Source: Tetrapisispora phaffii CBS 4417 (lineage: Eukaryota; Ascomycota; Saccharomycetes; Saccharomycetales; Saccharomycetaceae). Taken from it: a stretch of 64,000 nucleotides of DNA. Below the pieces are notes generated by a model. The model searched no databases. It was not told where the DNA came from and saw only the letters and a list, made by a program, of their open reading frames with translations. The DNA lies in contig NC_016527.1 in assembly GCF_000236905.1 (NCBI RefSeq), positions 558,001 to 622,000 of the forward strand, in the 5' to 3' direction. Position numbers and translations under genes: made by a program. Position 1 is the stretch's first letter, and each line of letters starts with the position of its first letter. Of this stretch, positions 9,257-22,921 are shown piece by piece.

Positions 9257-12200
9257 ATGAATAATTTTAAAAATTTTCAAAGTTTTATCACGGAAACAAA
9301 TCTCGAGACATTGGTCTCCAATCTATCTGATCTATTATACTCGTTAGATGGCGAGAGTTTGAATGATATGATTGCATTAATATTATCAGAAATCTTAGCC
9401 CCAGGTTCCCAAAATGGCCTTCAATCTAATCTGAATAATAGTTGGTTAACTCCATTAAACAAAATTGGTGATGCTACTAAAATTGGTGAATGTGTTTCAC
9501 AGGCTATCGTTGACACTGCCAATAATAAAATCAATTGGAATCGTGTCTTTAATCTGATGTCAACGAAGTATTTTTTAAACAATAAAAAGGTAAAACTATC
9601 AAACGCTTCATTAAGTTCTGTTTTTTCAATCTTACGTTCAGGTGCATTAATTGATGAATTTTTGGAATGTGACTGGGACTTAAATTGTAAATTAGACATA
9701 GCTTATTTGTTGCATAAATGGTCTATATCCGAAGGATGTTTTAACTTATTAGGACTAGAAGATATGAAACCAGTAATTACTACCACTAACGATCTTCCAA
9801 ATGATCTAGACTTAAATCAAAAAATGTCATTATTGTATTTCAAGTCAATTGCTTCTTTAAACTTAGAAATATTTTTGTTACGAGATGAAATGGCAGAGAA
9901 TGAACAATTACCATTATATCAAGATTTTTTCTTCCAAGATTATAATAACGTACCAGAATTTTTAGCACTTGCATTGATTTTAGATTATAAAAAATTTGTT
10001 CTATTAACTGAAAATAAGGCTACCATTGATGAGCTCTTGGTTACCTTAGCTTTACAAGTTTATGAAAAGAATCAAGTTTTTATGAAATCACTTATTAAGA
10101 AGCTTAATACTATAGATAATAACAGTGAAAAACTTGTAGAAATTACATCTTCTATTGCTAATAATGATAAATTATTAATTTCAAATTTTATCAACATATT
10201 AAACGAAGAAAACAAACTAAATTTTATAATCAATAAAATGGAGGTAGGAGAGTCCATTAAAATACTATCCGCCGCAACACAAGTAGGTTGGAAAGGATTT
10301 GATGAATATATTGATAAAAATTTGAATATCAATTCAGTTGCTGGTGTATTGGATTATTTGGAAAAAATATGTTCTATGAATGATAACAATACACTGGATA
10401 GAAAGTCTAGGGTTTTCGACATTTCTTCGTTACATAAAATCATTACTAAATTAATGAACTTGCCTATGAATCCTCAAGAACGCCAAATGTTTGAAAAAAT
10501 CCAATTATCCATTATTATTGTATTCCCTAGAATAATCAATTTTGGTTACGGTAATGATGACGCCATTTTGAAAAATGGGGATTTGGTTCCAATTCCAGCA
10601 GAAGTTGAAACAGAAATGCAAAGCTATCTTCAGCAGATGTATAGTAATGAACTAAGTATCAAAGATATCATCGATCTTTTGAGGAAATTAAGAGATAGTG
10701 ACAATTCTAGGGACCAAGATTTGTTTACTTGTATGACGCATGCAGTTTTAGCTGAATCGACATTTTTCAAAGATTATCCTTTGGATGCATTAGCTACTAC
10801 ATCAGTCCTATTTGGATCAATTATATTATTTCAATTATTAAGAGGATTTGTATTAGATGTTGCATTCAAGGTTATTTTGAACTTCGCAAAAGAAGGACCA
10901 GAATCAAAAATGTTTAAATTTGCAATTCAAGCTATATATGCATTTAAAATGCGTTTGGTTGATTATCCACAATATTGTAAAGATTTAATCACCCAAATTC
11001 CAGGATTGCAAACACAACCTCAGGTTTATCAAGCAGTTGCAGAAGCAGCTGCGTTACTAGATCAACGTGCTGCTACTACCGGACCGAATCAAAAACATCA
11101 AGTTGAATATATCCCTATCAAGTATTTTTTTGTTGAAGAATTAGTCACTGGTATACCACAAGAGAATCCTTCAAAAGATACCATTGAAAAAATCTTATTT
11201 TTAGTTAACAACATGACCGAAGAAAATTTTGATTCTAAAATTGATAATATTAAATCTTTGTTACAACCTGCATATTCTTCCTGGTTTTCACATTACCTAG
11301 TCACTCAAAGAGCTATAACAGAACCTAATTATCATTCGTTATACAGCAAAATCATTACGTTTATTGATTCAGATGTACTATATGAATATATGTTAAATAC
11401 GACATTGAAACAATTACTGCTGTTAATATCAACTAAGGAAGTCAGTTCAATTGATAAGAACGCTTTGAAAAGTTTATCATCATGGTTGGGTAGAATTACT
11501 TTAGGTGTCGACAAACCAATAAGACATAAGAATATTGCTATTCGTGAGCTTCTTTTAGATGCACATAAAAATAATAGATTGGAAATTATTGTTCCATTTG
11601 TTTGTAAAATCATTGCTAATGTAATTGATTCAAAAATATTTGCACCACCTAATGCTTGGACTATGGGTATTCTGATGCTATTGGCGGAGTTGAATAAGAA
11701 AGCAAATTGGAAATTAAGTTTAACGTTCGAAGTGGAAGTCTTATTCAAATTACTCTCCATATCTTTAGCGGAAATAGAAGAATCACATTACTTGGAAAAT
11801 ATTGATATTGTAGAAGAATTAGCAGGTAGTTTGAATAATGTTTCAGTCGAACAAAGGCATATTGAACAACAAAGGCAAATGGCAACAATACAACAATATC
11901 AACATCATAATGTATCTATTCAAAATAGGCAATCCAGTATCCCGCATAACAATCTTCAAGGTGAACAACAAAGCCAATCTGAGGTTGGTACTTCAAATGA
12001 TGAGTTATTTTCCAATCTTGTCGGTTCAACTCTCTTCGTCACACATCCTGATTTAAGACGTGTATTTAGAATGGCTATTGCAAAATCCGTTCGTGAGATT
12101 CTTCCACCAGCAATTGAAAAATCAGCAAGTATTGCAGTGGTAACAACAACAAGAATAGTTTCGAAAGATTTTGCAACAGAAGTCGACGATTCAAAATTTA

Positions 12201-15022
12201 AGGCTGCAGCCATTACTATGGTCAGACAGTTGGCGCAGAGTTTAGCCCGCACCACCTCAATTGAATTATTGAAAGATGATATCCGCACTACAACTCAATC
12301 ATTGGCTCCAAATTTGACATCGTTAATTGCACAACCAATGGAAGAGTTGCAAAAAGCTATCGATGAAAATGTTGGAATTGCCCTAGTAATCATTGAAAAT
12401 GCTGCTATGGATAGAGCTATGCAAGAAATCGGAGAACATTTGATGCAAGAAATTGCCATACGTCATTATCATAAAGACAGAAGATCTGACCAACCATTTT
12501 TAAGTCCAAATGCTAATCCATATGCATTAGGATTACCTGAGCCTTTAGGTTTAAAAACCGCTGGTGTAACTCCTCAACAATTCAGAATTTACGAAAACTT
12601 CGGTAAATTCAAGATAAACAACGACAATGTATCGATTCCACCAGGCGCACCAGTTGGGATCAATAACCAACAAAGAAATATGCCACAACAAAATTTGAAT
12701 ATAAATCAGCAGCAGCAGCAGCAACCACAAATATTTCAAAATTATGCTGCAGGAATGCAACCTCAAGTTAATGGGCAAATTCCTGGTGATATCGAACAGG
12801 TTCATCGTGTGCTAGTTCAATTGATGGATAGCTTGGTTATTCAAATCAAAGAAAATTCCAATAAGAGTGGTTTAAAGGATTTAGAAGAACAAAATCCGAT
12901 TAAACAAATTATTCTTCAAATATTATCGTTTATTGACAATAGTTTACAAAGGGATCAATTAGCATTGAAAGTGGCACAGGCTGTAGTAAACAGTTTATTT
13001 GCTACTAGTGACAGTCCGCTGTGTAGAGAAGTATTATCTATATTTTTGGAACAATTATGTTCTCTATCTGCACTTGCCAAAAAAGATGTAATCTGGTGGT
13101 TGATATATGCCCCTGACAGCAGAAAATTTAACACTTTGGTTATTAATTCATTACTACATGTAAACTTGATCATAGGTAGTGATGTGGATACAATGCTATC
13201 TGTTGCAATAAATAACAAGATTGAAAATGCAGTAATGTTTACAATTAAATTGTTGCAGGAAAATATCCTTTCAGATGTATCAATCATGATGAGAATGGAC
13301 TTTGTAAAGACAGTTAAGGCCTTATCGCTGATTAACGACGAAAATGTTAGATCATTTTTAGATGAATATAAGTCAAGAAGAATTATACCAATAGGTCCAG
13401 AAGTTAAAATTTCGGAAACTGAAAAATATCATGCCATATTCACTGAATGGGTTAAGCTACTTGAAGAAGTCGAACCAAATGATGAAATTACTGTTGTATT
13501 TATTACACAGTTATTGAAAAAAGGAGTATTATCAAACACCGCAGATTTAACGAAGATGATGAAAGCGTCTTTAGAATTATCTATTTCGATTTTTAAAGAA
13601 AGTGACCCAACTGGTGAAGTGTTTGTTTCTATCGACGCATTAACAAAATTGATAATTTGTTTAATAACGTATCAGGTCTTCGAAACTATTTCCATATCTG
13701 AATTTATTCATATTATTTTTAGTGTTATCATCTTAGTTTTCACTAAAGATCATGAACAAACAGGTTCTACATTCAACGAAAGGCCGTATTTTAGACTATT
13801 CTCCAATATGTTATCTGAATGGTCCAAACTTCGTGGTCATAATTTTGTCAACATCAACGATGCAAAAATTAGAAATGAATTTATAAAATTCGATTCTGAA
13901 TTTTATGAAATATTTTCTACTTATTTACTAGCCCTGCAACCATTGGCCTACCCAGGATTTTCATTTGCTTTTATCACCTTACTATCTCATAGAATGTTTT
14001 TACCTGTTATGTTACGTTTACCAGAGAATAAAGGTTGGGAGAATCTAACACTATTAATAATTGCCTTATTTAAATTTTTGGATCAATATACTGAAAAAGA
14101 AGGTATTTCAAATGCCATTTCTGTCGTTTATAAGGGTACATTGCGTGTTATGCTGGGAATATCAAATGATCAACCAGAATATTTAATTGAGAATCATTAT
14201 GAATTATTATCTCATTTAACAGCATCTTATGTTCAATTGAAGAATGTTATACTTTCTGCTGTACCAAAGAAGATGTTTATTCCGAATCCATATAACCCAC
14301 AGCTAGAGATGAAAGATATTGAAGATTGCCAAAAAAACCCATCGGTATTCTACGACCCAGTTCTTGATCTTCACGTTTTCAAGAAGCCTGTTGATAATTA
14401 CTTGCGTATTCCTTCTAATTCATTGTTCAAAACTATATTAAATGCTGTGCATAAAAAGGAATATGTTATGAAAAATGGTGTTGGTTACGATTATGTTGCA
14501 GTTGATACTAAATTAGTACGCGCCATTGTGTTACATATTGGTGTCGAAGTTGGCATTGACAATGAAAAGACATCATCTAATGTCATTTTTAACACAAAAT
14601 CCTCATATTACACTTTGTTATTTGATTTAATTAATGAAGGTTCCGTTGAATTAAAATCCCAATTGACAGAAGCAATCGTTGAACAATTAAGATATCCGAA
14701 TATACACACTTATTGGTTCAGTTACGTTTTGAAACAATTTTTTTATTCTCAAGATTGGGGTGAAAAGACTTCTGAGATTCAAGAAATTATTTTACGTAAT
14801 CTGTTAGAAAGAATTATAGTCAATAAACCTCATCCATGGGGTGTTACTGTATTGTTCACGGAATTGTTACATAATAAAGATACAAAATTAATTGACTTAA
14901 ACTGTGTTAAATCTGTTCCAGAAATTGAAAAGATCATCAAAATTCTCTCTCAAACATCCGGGAATATGAAGGTTGATGCTGTTGAAAACACAATTCAAGC
15001 TCCACCTATTCCAATTTTGTAA
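9257..15022 (+). CDS. CDC39: Cdc39/Not1, scaffold of the CCR4-NOT complex
   Basis: Not1 is the scaffold of CCR4-NOT, the main cytoplasmic mRNA deadenylase, which also acts in transcription and decay. The protein has 1921 residues, somewhat shorter than the roughly 2100 of S. cerevisiae. Helical HEAT-like repeats fill residues 1 to about 600. A MIF4G-like region (about 620-840, starting FFVEELVTGIP) should bind Caf1/Pop2. A DUF3819 helical bundle (about 925-1075, starting THPDLRRVFRMAIAKSVRE) should bind Caf40. Gln-rich linkers follow, one with a CAG-encoded run of six Gln near 1151. The conserved Not1 C-terminal domain, which binds Not2 and Not5, covers about 1540-1915. Order and strand match YCR093W between MSH3 and CDC50. 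Confidence 0.97.
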   Translation: MNNFKNFQSFITETNLETLVSNLSDLLYSLDGESLNDMIALILSEILAPGSQNGLQSNLNNSWLTPLNKIGDATKIGECVSQAIVDTANNKINWNRVFNLMSTKYFLNNKKVKLSNASLSSVFSILRSGALIDEFLECDWDLNCKLDIAYLLHKWSISEGCFNLLGLEDMKPVITTTNDLPNDLDLNQKMSLLYFKSIASLNLEIFLLRDEMAENEQLPLYQDFFFQDYNNVPEFLALALILDYKKFVLLTENKATIDELLVTLALQVYEKNQVFMKSLIKKLNTIDNNSEKLVEITSSIANNDKLLISNFINILNEENKLNFIINKMEVGESIKILSAATQVGWKGFDEYIDKNLNINSVAGVLDYLEKICSMNDNNTLDRKSRVFDISSLHKIITKLMNLPMNPQERQMFEKIQLSIIIVFPRIINFGYGNDDAILKNGDLVPIPAEVETEMQSYLQQMYSNELSIKDIIDLLRKLRDSDNSRDQDLFTCMTHAVLAESTFFKDYPLDALATTSVLFGSIILFQLLRGFVLDVAFKVILNFAKEGPESKMFKFAIQAIYAFKMRLVDYPQYCKDLITQIPGLQTQPQVYQAVAEAAALLDQRAATTGPNQKHQVEYIPIKYFFVEELVTGIPQENPSKDTIEKILFLVNNMTEENFDSKIDNIKSLLQPAYSSWFSHYLVTQRAITEPNYHSLYSKIITFIDSDVLYEYMLNTTLKQLLLLISTKEVSSIDKNALKSLSSWLGRITLGVDKPIRHKNIAIRELLLDAHKNNRLEIIVPFVCKIIANVIDSKIFAPPNAWTMGILMLLAELNKKANWKLSLTFEVEVLFKLLSISLAEIEESHYLENIDIVEELAGSLNNVSVEQRHIEQQRQMATIQQYQHHNVSIQNRQSSIPHNNLQGEQQSQSEVGTSNDELFSNLVGSTLFVTHPDLRRVFRMAIAKSVREILPPAIEKSASIAVVTTTRIVSKDFATEVDDSKFKAAAITMVRQLAQSLARTTSIELLKDDIRTTTQSLAPNLTSLIAQPMEELQKAIDENVGIALVIIENAAMDRAMQEIGEHLMQEIAIRHYHKDRRSDQPFLSPNANPYALGLPEPLGLKTAGVTPQQFRIYENFGKFKINNDNVSIPPGAPVGINNQQRNMPQQNLNINQQQQQQPQIFQNYAAGMQPQVNGQIPGDIEQVHRVLVQLMDSLVIQIKENSNKSGLKDLEEQNPIKQIILQILSFIDNSLQRDQLALKVAQAVVNSLFATSDSPLCREVLSIFLEQLCSLSALAKKDVIWWLIYAPDSRKFNTLVINSLLHVNLIIGSDVDTMLSVAINNKIENAVMFTIKLLQENILSDVSIMMRMDFVKTVKALSLINDENVRSFLDEYKSRRIIPIGPEVKISETEKYHAIFTEWVKLLEEVEPNDEITVVFITQLLKKGVLSNTADLTKMMKASLELSISIFKESDPTGEVFVSIDALTKLIICLITYQVFETISISEFIHIIFSVIILVFTKDHEQTGSTFNERPYFRLFSNMLSEWSKLRGHNFVNINDAKIRNEFIKFDSEFYEIFSTYLLALQPLAYPGFSFAFITLLSHRMFLPVMLRLPENKGWENLTLLIIALFKFLDQYTEKEGISNAISVVYKGTLRVMLGISNDQPEYLIENHYELLSHLTASYVQLKNVILSAVPKKMFIPNPYNPQLEMKDIEDCQKNPSVFYDPVLDLHVFKKPVDNYLRIPSNSLFKTILNAVHKKEYVMKNGVGYDYVAVDTKLVRAIVLHIGVEVGIDNEKTSSNVIFNTKSSYYTLLFDLINEGSVELKSQLTEAIVEQLRYPNIHTYWFSYVLKQFFYSQDWGEKTSEIQEIILRNLLERIIVNKPHPWGVTVLFTELLHNKDTKLIDLNCVKSVPEIEKIIKILSQTSGNMKVDAVENTIQAPPIPIL
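12706..12724 (+). repeat. CAG trinucleotide run inside CDC39
   Basis: Five CAG codons are followed by CAA and encode a short polyglutamine tract in the linker after the DUF3819 region. The length may vary between strains. Confidence 0.7.
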
Positions 15023-15374
15023 AATTAAAATAAAGCTTTAATTTGTTTATACTTATAATGCATAGATATATTATATAATAATAATAAATTATTTTTAAAT
15101 ATTATTTAAATTGTATCCACTGCAGCAATAAAAACAGGCTCATCGAATTTCTAAATTTGTCAATTTCGTCTGCGCCTGTAATGAAATTTGACTTCATAGT
15201 ATTGGGAAGTAACTGATAATAAAGCAACGTAATTAAATGAATACTTAAAATGAGAATTACTGTTATAAGGGTTTTGCTATTTATAAAATGATATTTGACA
15301 GTTTGATTGAAAAGAAATAGCGAGTTAAGTATGCTATTGGACAGACAGCTTAAAATCAATAATATAACACAATT
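15023..15374. other. Intergenic, CDC39 to CDC50
   Basis: It holds the CDC39 3' end (AT-rich, with TATATA-type processing signals near 15068) and the CDC50 promoter. An 85-codon open frame on the minus strand (15102-15359) was judged not to be a gene. Confidence 0.6.
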
Positions 15375-16571
15375 ATGAATATCACGTCAAAATTTAAGAC
15401 ATTGATTCCATTTATAAGTGAGGATTCAGAATTTGAAGAATCAGCAGTCAAATCTAACAGGCCACCAAATACAGCATTCAGACAACAGAGGCTTAAATCA
15501 TGGCAACCAATCCTTAATCCAAGAACTGTACTTCCCTTATTGATAATGATCGCTTGTATATTTACTCCTGCGGGCGTCGGTTTGATTATTAGTCCATTAA
15601 GCGTTCAAGATGTAACAATAAATTACACAGATTGCTCTAGTTTGGCTACTACTAGTAATTTTACTGAAATTCCACATAAATTAGCAAATTATCACTTTAA
15701 AAGCAGGGTAGAGTCAAGACCATTATGGAAGTTAGGTGAGTCTTCCGATGGGGACGTTATATGTCAGATAAAATTCGAAGTCCCTAATAATATTGATAAG
15801 TCTATATATGTCTATTATAAATTGACTAACTTCCACCAAAATCACCGTAGATATGTGGATTCTAGAGATTGGAATCAACTTAAAGGTCATGCTGTAAAAC
15901 TGGATGATATAGTTAATAGTTGTAAACCACTAAGAGAAAGAGACGAAAAAATTGTTTACCCATGTGGTCTAATTGCTAATTCTATGTTTAATGATACTTT
16001 CTCTACTACTCTTCAAAATGAAGATGGTGAGGCGAATTCATATAATTTAACAAACAAGAAGATAGCATGGAAAACAGATCGTAAAAGGTACAAGAAGACT
16101 AAATACAACGCCACTGAGATTGCTCCTCCTCCTAATTGGATAAAGAAATTTCCAGATGGCTATACTGATGACAATATCCCAGATTTAAGTACTTGGGAAG
16201 AATTACAAGTTTGGATGAGGACTGCAGGTCAACCTGACTTTTATAAATTAGCTCTAAAAAATGAACAAGATGAATTGTATCAAGGCACATATATAATGGA
16301 AATTACTGATAATTACCCGATTAAGTCTTATGGAGGAACTAAGTCATTTGTTTTAACTACAATCACAGAAACTGGTGGTAGGAATATATCATTAGGTGTT
16401 GTATTCATCATAGTTGCAGGTATATCAATAATAGTGGCATTTATTTTTGTAATCAAACTATTTTTACAACCAAGAGCAATGGGAGACCAAGCTTACTTAA
16501 ATTTTGCTGATGAAGATGAGCTTAAGAATAATTCAGATGTCTTTGATCCAGAAATGAGAGAAATATTATGA
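15375..16571 (+). CDS. CDC50: Cdc50, P4-ATPase (flippase) beta subunit
   Basis: Cdc50-family proteins are obligate partners of P4-ATPases. Cdc50 itself works with Drs2 at the trans-Golgi and endosomes. The product has 398 residues and a two-membrane-span layout. TM1 is at about residues 53-75, inside the family region [13 protein letters not shown] large lumenal domain with paired Cys and several N-glycosylation sequons (for example NYTDCSS, NVT-like sites) follows. TM2 is at about 335-360, with a short acidic cytosolic tail. The family motif [14 protein letters not shown] is present near residues 195-208. Position after CDC39 on the same strand matches YCR094W. Its ohnologs CRF1 and LEM3 are less likely on position. 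The product is functionally linked to neighbour KIN82. Confidence 0.95.
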   Translation: MNITSKFKTLIPFISEDSEFEESAVKSNRPPNTAFRQQRLKSWQPILNPRTVLPLLIMIACIFTPAGVGLIISPLSVQDVTINYTDCSSLATTSNFTEIPHKLANYHFKSRVESRPLWKLGESSDGDVICQIKFEVPNNIDKSIYVYYKLTNFHQNHRRYVDSRDWNQLKGHAVKLDDIVNSCKPLRERDEKIVYPCGLIANSMFNDTFSTTLQNEDGEANSYNLTNKKIAWKTDRKRYKKTKYNATEIAPPPNWIKKFPDGYTDDNIPDLSTWEELQVWMRTAGQPDFYKLALKNEQDELYQGTYIMEITDNYPIKSYGGTKSFVLTTITETGGRNISLGVVFIIVAGISIIVAFIFVIKLFLQPRAMGDQAYLNFADEDELKNNSDVFDPEMREIL

Positions 16572-17386
16572 TATATAAGACAAAAGGAAATGAGTACTGG
16601 ATTAATGATGGTCACTCAAACAAGGAAATATCTCTCCGATTTTCATAGTTGTGATAATACTAAAGAAATAAAAGAAACAATTTTTATATCTATGAAGACA
16701 TGGTTGCATATTTTTAACCTTAGACTGATCTAAGTCAATGTCAACATATACTGTAAGTGTAACTTGATTGCTTGAGAACCCTAAGTGAAGAATAGTGCTT
16801 CTCCGTTAAACGTCGGGTAACGCTTTGCGGAATTCTTTACATAAAATTTTAAATTTATTAGTATATAAAGAACTTGTTATTAAGTATTTTAATTTGACAC
16901 CTTTAGATGTTTATCTTTCACAATCTTTATCTTTTTTTATTTCTTATGGTTTGGTTTAAGAAAACCATGGGAATTATCACCATTACTATGACGTTTACGA
17001 GATTGTTGTGGTAAACGAAGCCCATAGATCAGATTTAATTATCGACACGTTATTACATTTTCAGATGTAAGAACAGAGTATGATGGACAAACTTTATGTT
17101 AATGTTCAATTCATTGTATTTTGAAGCCGTGTTACATTTGTTTAGCTGTAAATATATATAATCAAAAGCGGTAAATTGCATTTTGTCAAGGTTTATTTCG
17201 GCAGAGAGATCTTTCGTAAAACTCTTTTCAAGAAATGAAATATTTTAAGGCTGGTTTTATGGCATGGTTCGAAGATGTTATAATAAATGTGATGTTATTT
17301 TATTCGTACATATAATAATTTTTTTCATAAAACTACAATTACTCAAACATTCTAATAATTATTTTCATAAATTATTTATGAACTTC
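16572..17386. other. Convergent intergenic region, CDC50 and OYE
   Basis: This region is long (815 bp) for two converging genes. An open frame of 47 codons at 16589-16732 has no resemblance I can name. A Reb1-type CGGGTAA lies at 16814-16820. No RNA gene was recognised. Confidence 0.5.
16814..16820 (+). promoter_or_regulatory. Reb1-type site between converging genes
   Basis: CGGGTAA matches the Reb1 core, with CG-rich flanks in otherwise AT-rich DNA. Reb1 can act as a promoter factor or as a roadblock terminator of RNA polymerase II. Between two 3' ends the second role is more natural, but this is inference. Confidence 0.35.
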
Positions 17387-19783
<2,397 letters not shown>

Positions 19784-22327
19784 CTATGCATCGAGTTTGT
19801 TTTGGTAGAATGATATCCTATCAGCCCATTTTTTATTTATTGCAACTCTCTTCATTCTTAACAATTCCAGGTCATTTGCTGAAGACCATCCGGATTTGGA
19901 AAAACTCTCTTCAAGATATTGCAAACGTCTATCTTCAACATCTTGTTGTTTTATCAGTAAATTTATGTACTCTTTGATGGTCAACTCTTTCAATTTCTCA
20001 GGAAGTTTACCATTTTCATCCGTCGGTGAACTAGTCCTTTCAATTACGTTTTCTTCATTGTTGGCCTTACCATAGTAGACTTCGTCAAAACGTATATTGG
20101 ATTGAATTTGATAATTATTAGAATGTTTTGAACTGAAATCGTCAGTGACAGAGATCACCGGTACAGACTTTGTAATCTTCTCAACATTGACTTTCAATGC
20201 ATTGATATTTAACTTGCTTAGGTCAGGAACTTGGGAAATATTGTTATTAAGGTTGTTTCTGTTAGATTCATAACCATTGTTAGAAGAACTGGCTTTTAGT
20301 GATCCTGTTCTGCTGGATTTACTTCTGCCCGATGAACTCCTTGAATCTGAAATGTTGGTGCTGGATGTTTTGATAGCATCAGTAGCTGAAAAACTCCTTG
20401 TGATGCCAGCACCATGCGACCCGATTCTCCGATAATTAGAGGGCATTGATGCATTTCTACCAGAACCTGAAAGTCGTACAGGCATACTGGATATACGCTC
20501 GCTACTATTTATATGATTGGTGGACAAACTAGATAGGTTTGAGTTTTTCATGTATATTGGAGATGGAGATTCATCTCTTAAATTAGAGTTCGAAACAACT
20601 CTTCTAACTGAGTCACCACCGTTGCTAATAATTCTTGAGAAACTTCTCTTAACTCTTGAACCTATTGATGGATTTCTAGAAATATCATCTTTTCTACTGA
20701 GATACGATGAAGATGTTATTGATTGTAAATCAAAATTGGGGTTATTAGTATTAGAAGTTGTCTGAGCAATGTAATTTAATTTATCAGATAATTGTTCAAA
20801 AGTTGGTGGTTCAAAGCTCGAGGCTGTACTCATTGAAGGGGAAGCTGAAATATCATTTTTTATATTATTATTATTTTGCACGCTATTAGAGTTTGAAATA
20901 TGTATCATCGACGTCTTTCTTAGCAATGCACTGGAGGCTCTTTTAAGTAATGGCGGGCGTTTCTCACTTGAGGAACTTTCTAGAGGAGCAGATTCTAACA
21001 TATGCTTCATTGAAGAAGAAGTAGAGTCAGAACGTGTACGATAGATATTTTCAATTGGATTTCCATTTGTTCTAATTGGCAGATTGTATAATAAATCATC
21101 TTGGTTCAAATTTTTATAATGTATATTCATTGAATTGTTAGTCGAAATGGAGTGGCTACTTCCTATACTAATTTTTCTTGATGGATTTCTAGATTGCTTT
21201 ATGACACTTGCAATAGTACTAGTGTCGTGTGACGATGACGATGACGAGTGGGAGTGTTCAATATCAGCAGGTGATGATGTTATTGGAAATTCAATAGGTT
21301 GAAATGATTGGCCATCATCTGGAATATTTGAATTAGCAATGTTACCGCTATTTGAATTCAACATAACATTTGAGAATTTTTTCTTCAAGAGTAACCTCGG
21401 ACTTGTTATTATTGGAGACAATGTACCATTATTATTGTTTATGTTAAGATTATTCGATGCAGTATTCATATCATATGGATTGCTGTTAACGGAGTTATTG
21501 ACATCTGACAGGATATCTGTGCTGTTAAGGATATTATTACCACTCAATGGAGAATTGATACCTTGTTGTTGTATGTTGAAATTTTGTGGAATTTTTAATG
21601 CTTTCGATAAATCAAAAGAAGTCTCCGCTATGGATTCTGGATCAAGGATATCATTACTATCCGAATCACTAGTTGAATTGATAAAATGTTGTTCACTATA
21701 ATTTCTAGGTGAATGCAAAGCTTGATCTAAATCTGCTATATTCAAACCTAGTCCCGCTACATCATTTTGCAAATTTTCATAATTTTTTATATCATTACTA
21801 TGTATATTCACGTTTTCATTATTTTCAGCTAAGATTGTTTTCATATTTTGGATATTATTACTCATATTCATTTCATTACTATTAGTATTGCTATTGCTAC
21901 TTATGTCATCATCATTACGTGAGTTATCTGGTAATGGCGGGAGCAGATTCAATTCATCTTTACTATTACTTGTCACTAACTGTACGCTGTTATCATTATT
22001 AAAAGTTTCATTGTGTATCAGGACTGTATCATTAGCGCCGTTAGTTGAATATGCTATACTCTCCGTAGATGTGTTTGCATGGGCCGTGAGAGGTGGTGAA
22101 GTTGCCAAAGGCATCTGTCGACTACATATAGACGAGACGTTGCTATTCAACTGAGTCAACTCTATATCTTCTTCTTCTTTAATATCATGTAATGCATTTA
22201 GTTCTAACATCTTTATCCCGAGTTGATAACTGTTATTCTTCAATTCAGCACCAGAAAGTGGAATTACTTCCATTGTGAGGTATGTGTTATTATCTTTTTT
22301 GTATGGAAAAATTGACTGGACAATCAC
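19784..22327 (-). CDS. Large Ser/Asn-rich protein of unknown function
   Basis: I do not recognise this 847-residue protein. A second start at 22273 would remove 18 residues, and I cannot decide between them. The N-terminal 60 residues look structured (MEVIPLSGAELKNN, GIKMLELNALHDIKEEEDIEL). A long disordered middle is dominated by Ser and Asn, with many basic-Ser motifs that look like kinase sites (for example RNPSRKISIGSS, LKRASSALLRKTSM, RSFSRIISNGGDSVRR). The last 70 residues are charged and probably helical (KEYINLLIKQQDVEDRRLQYLEE is split by no proline). This layout, a disordered phospho-scaffold with a conserved helical end, recalls cortical or bud-neck adaptor proteins of yeasts, but that is only a resemblance. 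It is divergent from MIM1. Confidence 0.8.
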   Translation of the reverse strand: MIVQSIFPYKKDNNTYLTMEVIPLSGAELKNNSYQLGIKMLELNALHDIKEEEDIELTQLNSNVSSICSRQMPLATSPPLTAHANTSTESIAYSTNGANDTVLIHNETFNNDNSVQLVTSNSKDELNLLPPLPDNSRNDDDISSNSNTNSNEMNMSNNIQNMKTILAENNENVNIHSNDIKNYENLQNDVAGLGLNIADLDQALHSPRNYSEQHFINSTSDSDSNDILDPESIAETSFDLSKALKIPQNFNIQQQGINSPLSGNNILNSTDILSDVNNSVNSNPYDMNTASNNLNINNNNGTLSPIITSPRLLLKKKFSNVMLNSNSGNIANSNIPDDGQSFQPIEFPITSSPADIEHSHSSSSSSHDTSTIASVIKQSRNPSRKISIGSSHSISTNNSMNIHYKNLNQDDLLYNLPIRTNGNPIENIYRTRSDSTSSSMKHMLESAPLESSSSEKRPPLLKRASSALLRKTSMIHISNSNSVQNNNNIKNDISASPSMSTASSFEPPTFEQLSDKLNYIAQTTSNTNNPNFDLQSITSSSYLSRKDDISRNPSIGSRVKRSFSRIISNGGDSVRRVVSNSNLRDESPSPIYMKNSNLSSLSTNHINSSERISSMPVRLSGSGRNASMPSNYRRIGSHGAGITRSFSATDAIKTSSTNISDSRSSSGRSKSSRTGSLKASSSNNGYESNRNNLNNNISQVPDLSKLNINALKVNVEKITKSVPVISVTDDFSSKHSNNYQIQSNIRFDEVYYGKANNEENVIERTSSPTDENGKLPEKLKELTIKEYINLLIKQQDVEDRRLQYLEESFSKSGWSSANDLELLRMKRVAINKKWADRISFYQNKLDA

Positions 22328-22921
22328 AGTAATTATAAATATCTGATTTGCATCCCAAAAACTCGACCAGAGTGCGTAGGAATCGCTTATAACCTATTTC
22401 TCTTCCAAAAAAAACAAACAAACAAAATTTAAAACCTTTGGAATAGTATTTTTAATAACTGATTACTTTTCCAATAGTCTTGAGTAAATCTTGTAACCAA
22501 ACGAAAGACCCAACTATTCGTTTCTTAAAAAGATTACCATCCATCTATCTCTCATGCCATTTGCCTTATATAACAATTGTGAAAAAGTGGGAAAAGTTGA
22601 AAAAGTTGAAAAACGAAAAAATTGGGCCATCGCTTCCTCTGGGCGGCTACGACTAAATCTTCACTTTTTCTGAAAAGGTCGAGGCAAATGTCGGGTAAAC
22701 ACCACATCACCACCTACGAAATACGTTTACAGGCCCGCACGCGATCACTTGTTACATCGAACCAGAACTAAGATAAAGGCACCAAGCACTCTTACGAAGT
22801 GATTTGGTTGTCTAGTGGTTAGGTGGGGATACAAGAGAGAAGGAGAGCGGACTCACTATTAAGATAAGAGGTGCCGACTACCAAGCATACACACACGCAC
22901 GTATTCACGCTCTCTACGGTG
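22328..22921. promoter_or_regulatory. MIM1: Divergent promoter region upstream of MIM1
   Basis: A Reb1-type CGGGTAA lies at 22692-22698. A short tandem run of AAAGTTGA-like units lies at about 22578-22612. Nothing else is recognised. A tRNA-like A-box look-alike near 22806-22822 was rejected. Confidence 0.45.

Noticed and set aside
15102..15359. 85-codon minus-strand frame between CDC39 and CDC50
   Set aside because: Its start lies only 15 bp from the CDC50 start, so it would overlap that promoter. The hydrophobic composition is that expected from AT-rich DNA, and no family was recognised.
22806..22822. tRNA A-box-like sequence (TCTAGTGGTTAGG)
   Set aside because: No B box, no acceptor-stem pairing and no T-run follow. 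It is a partial look-alike in a promoter.
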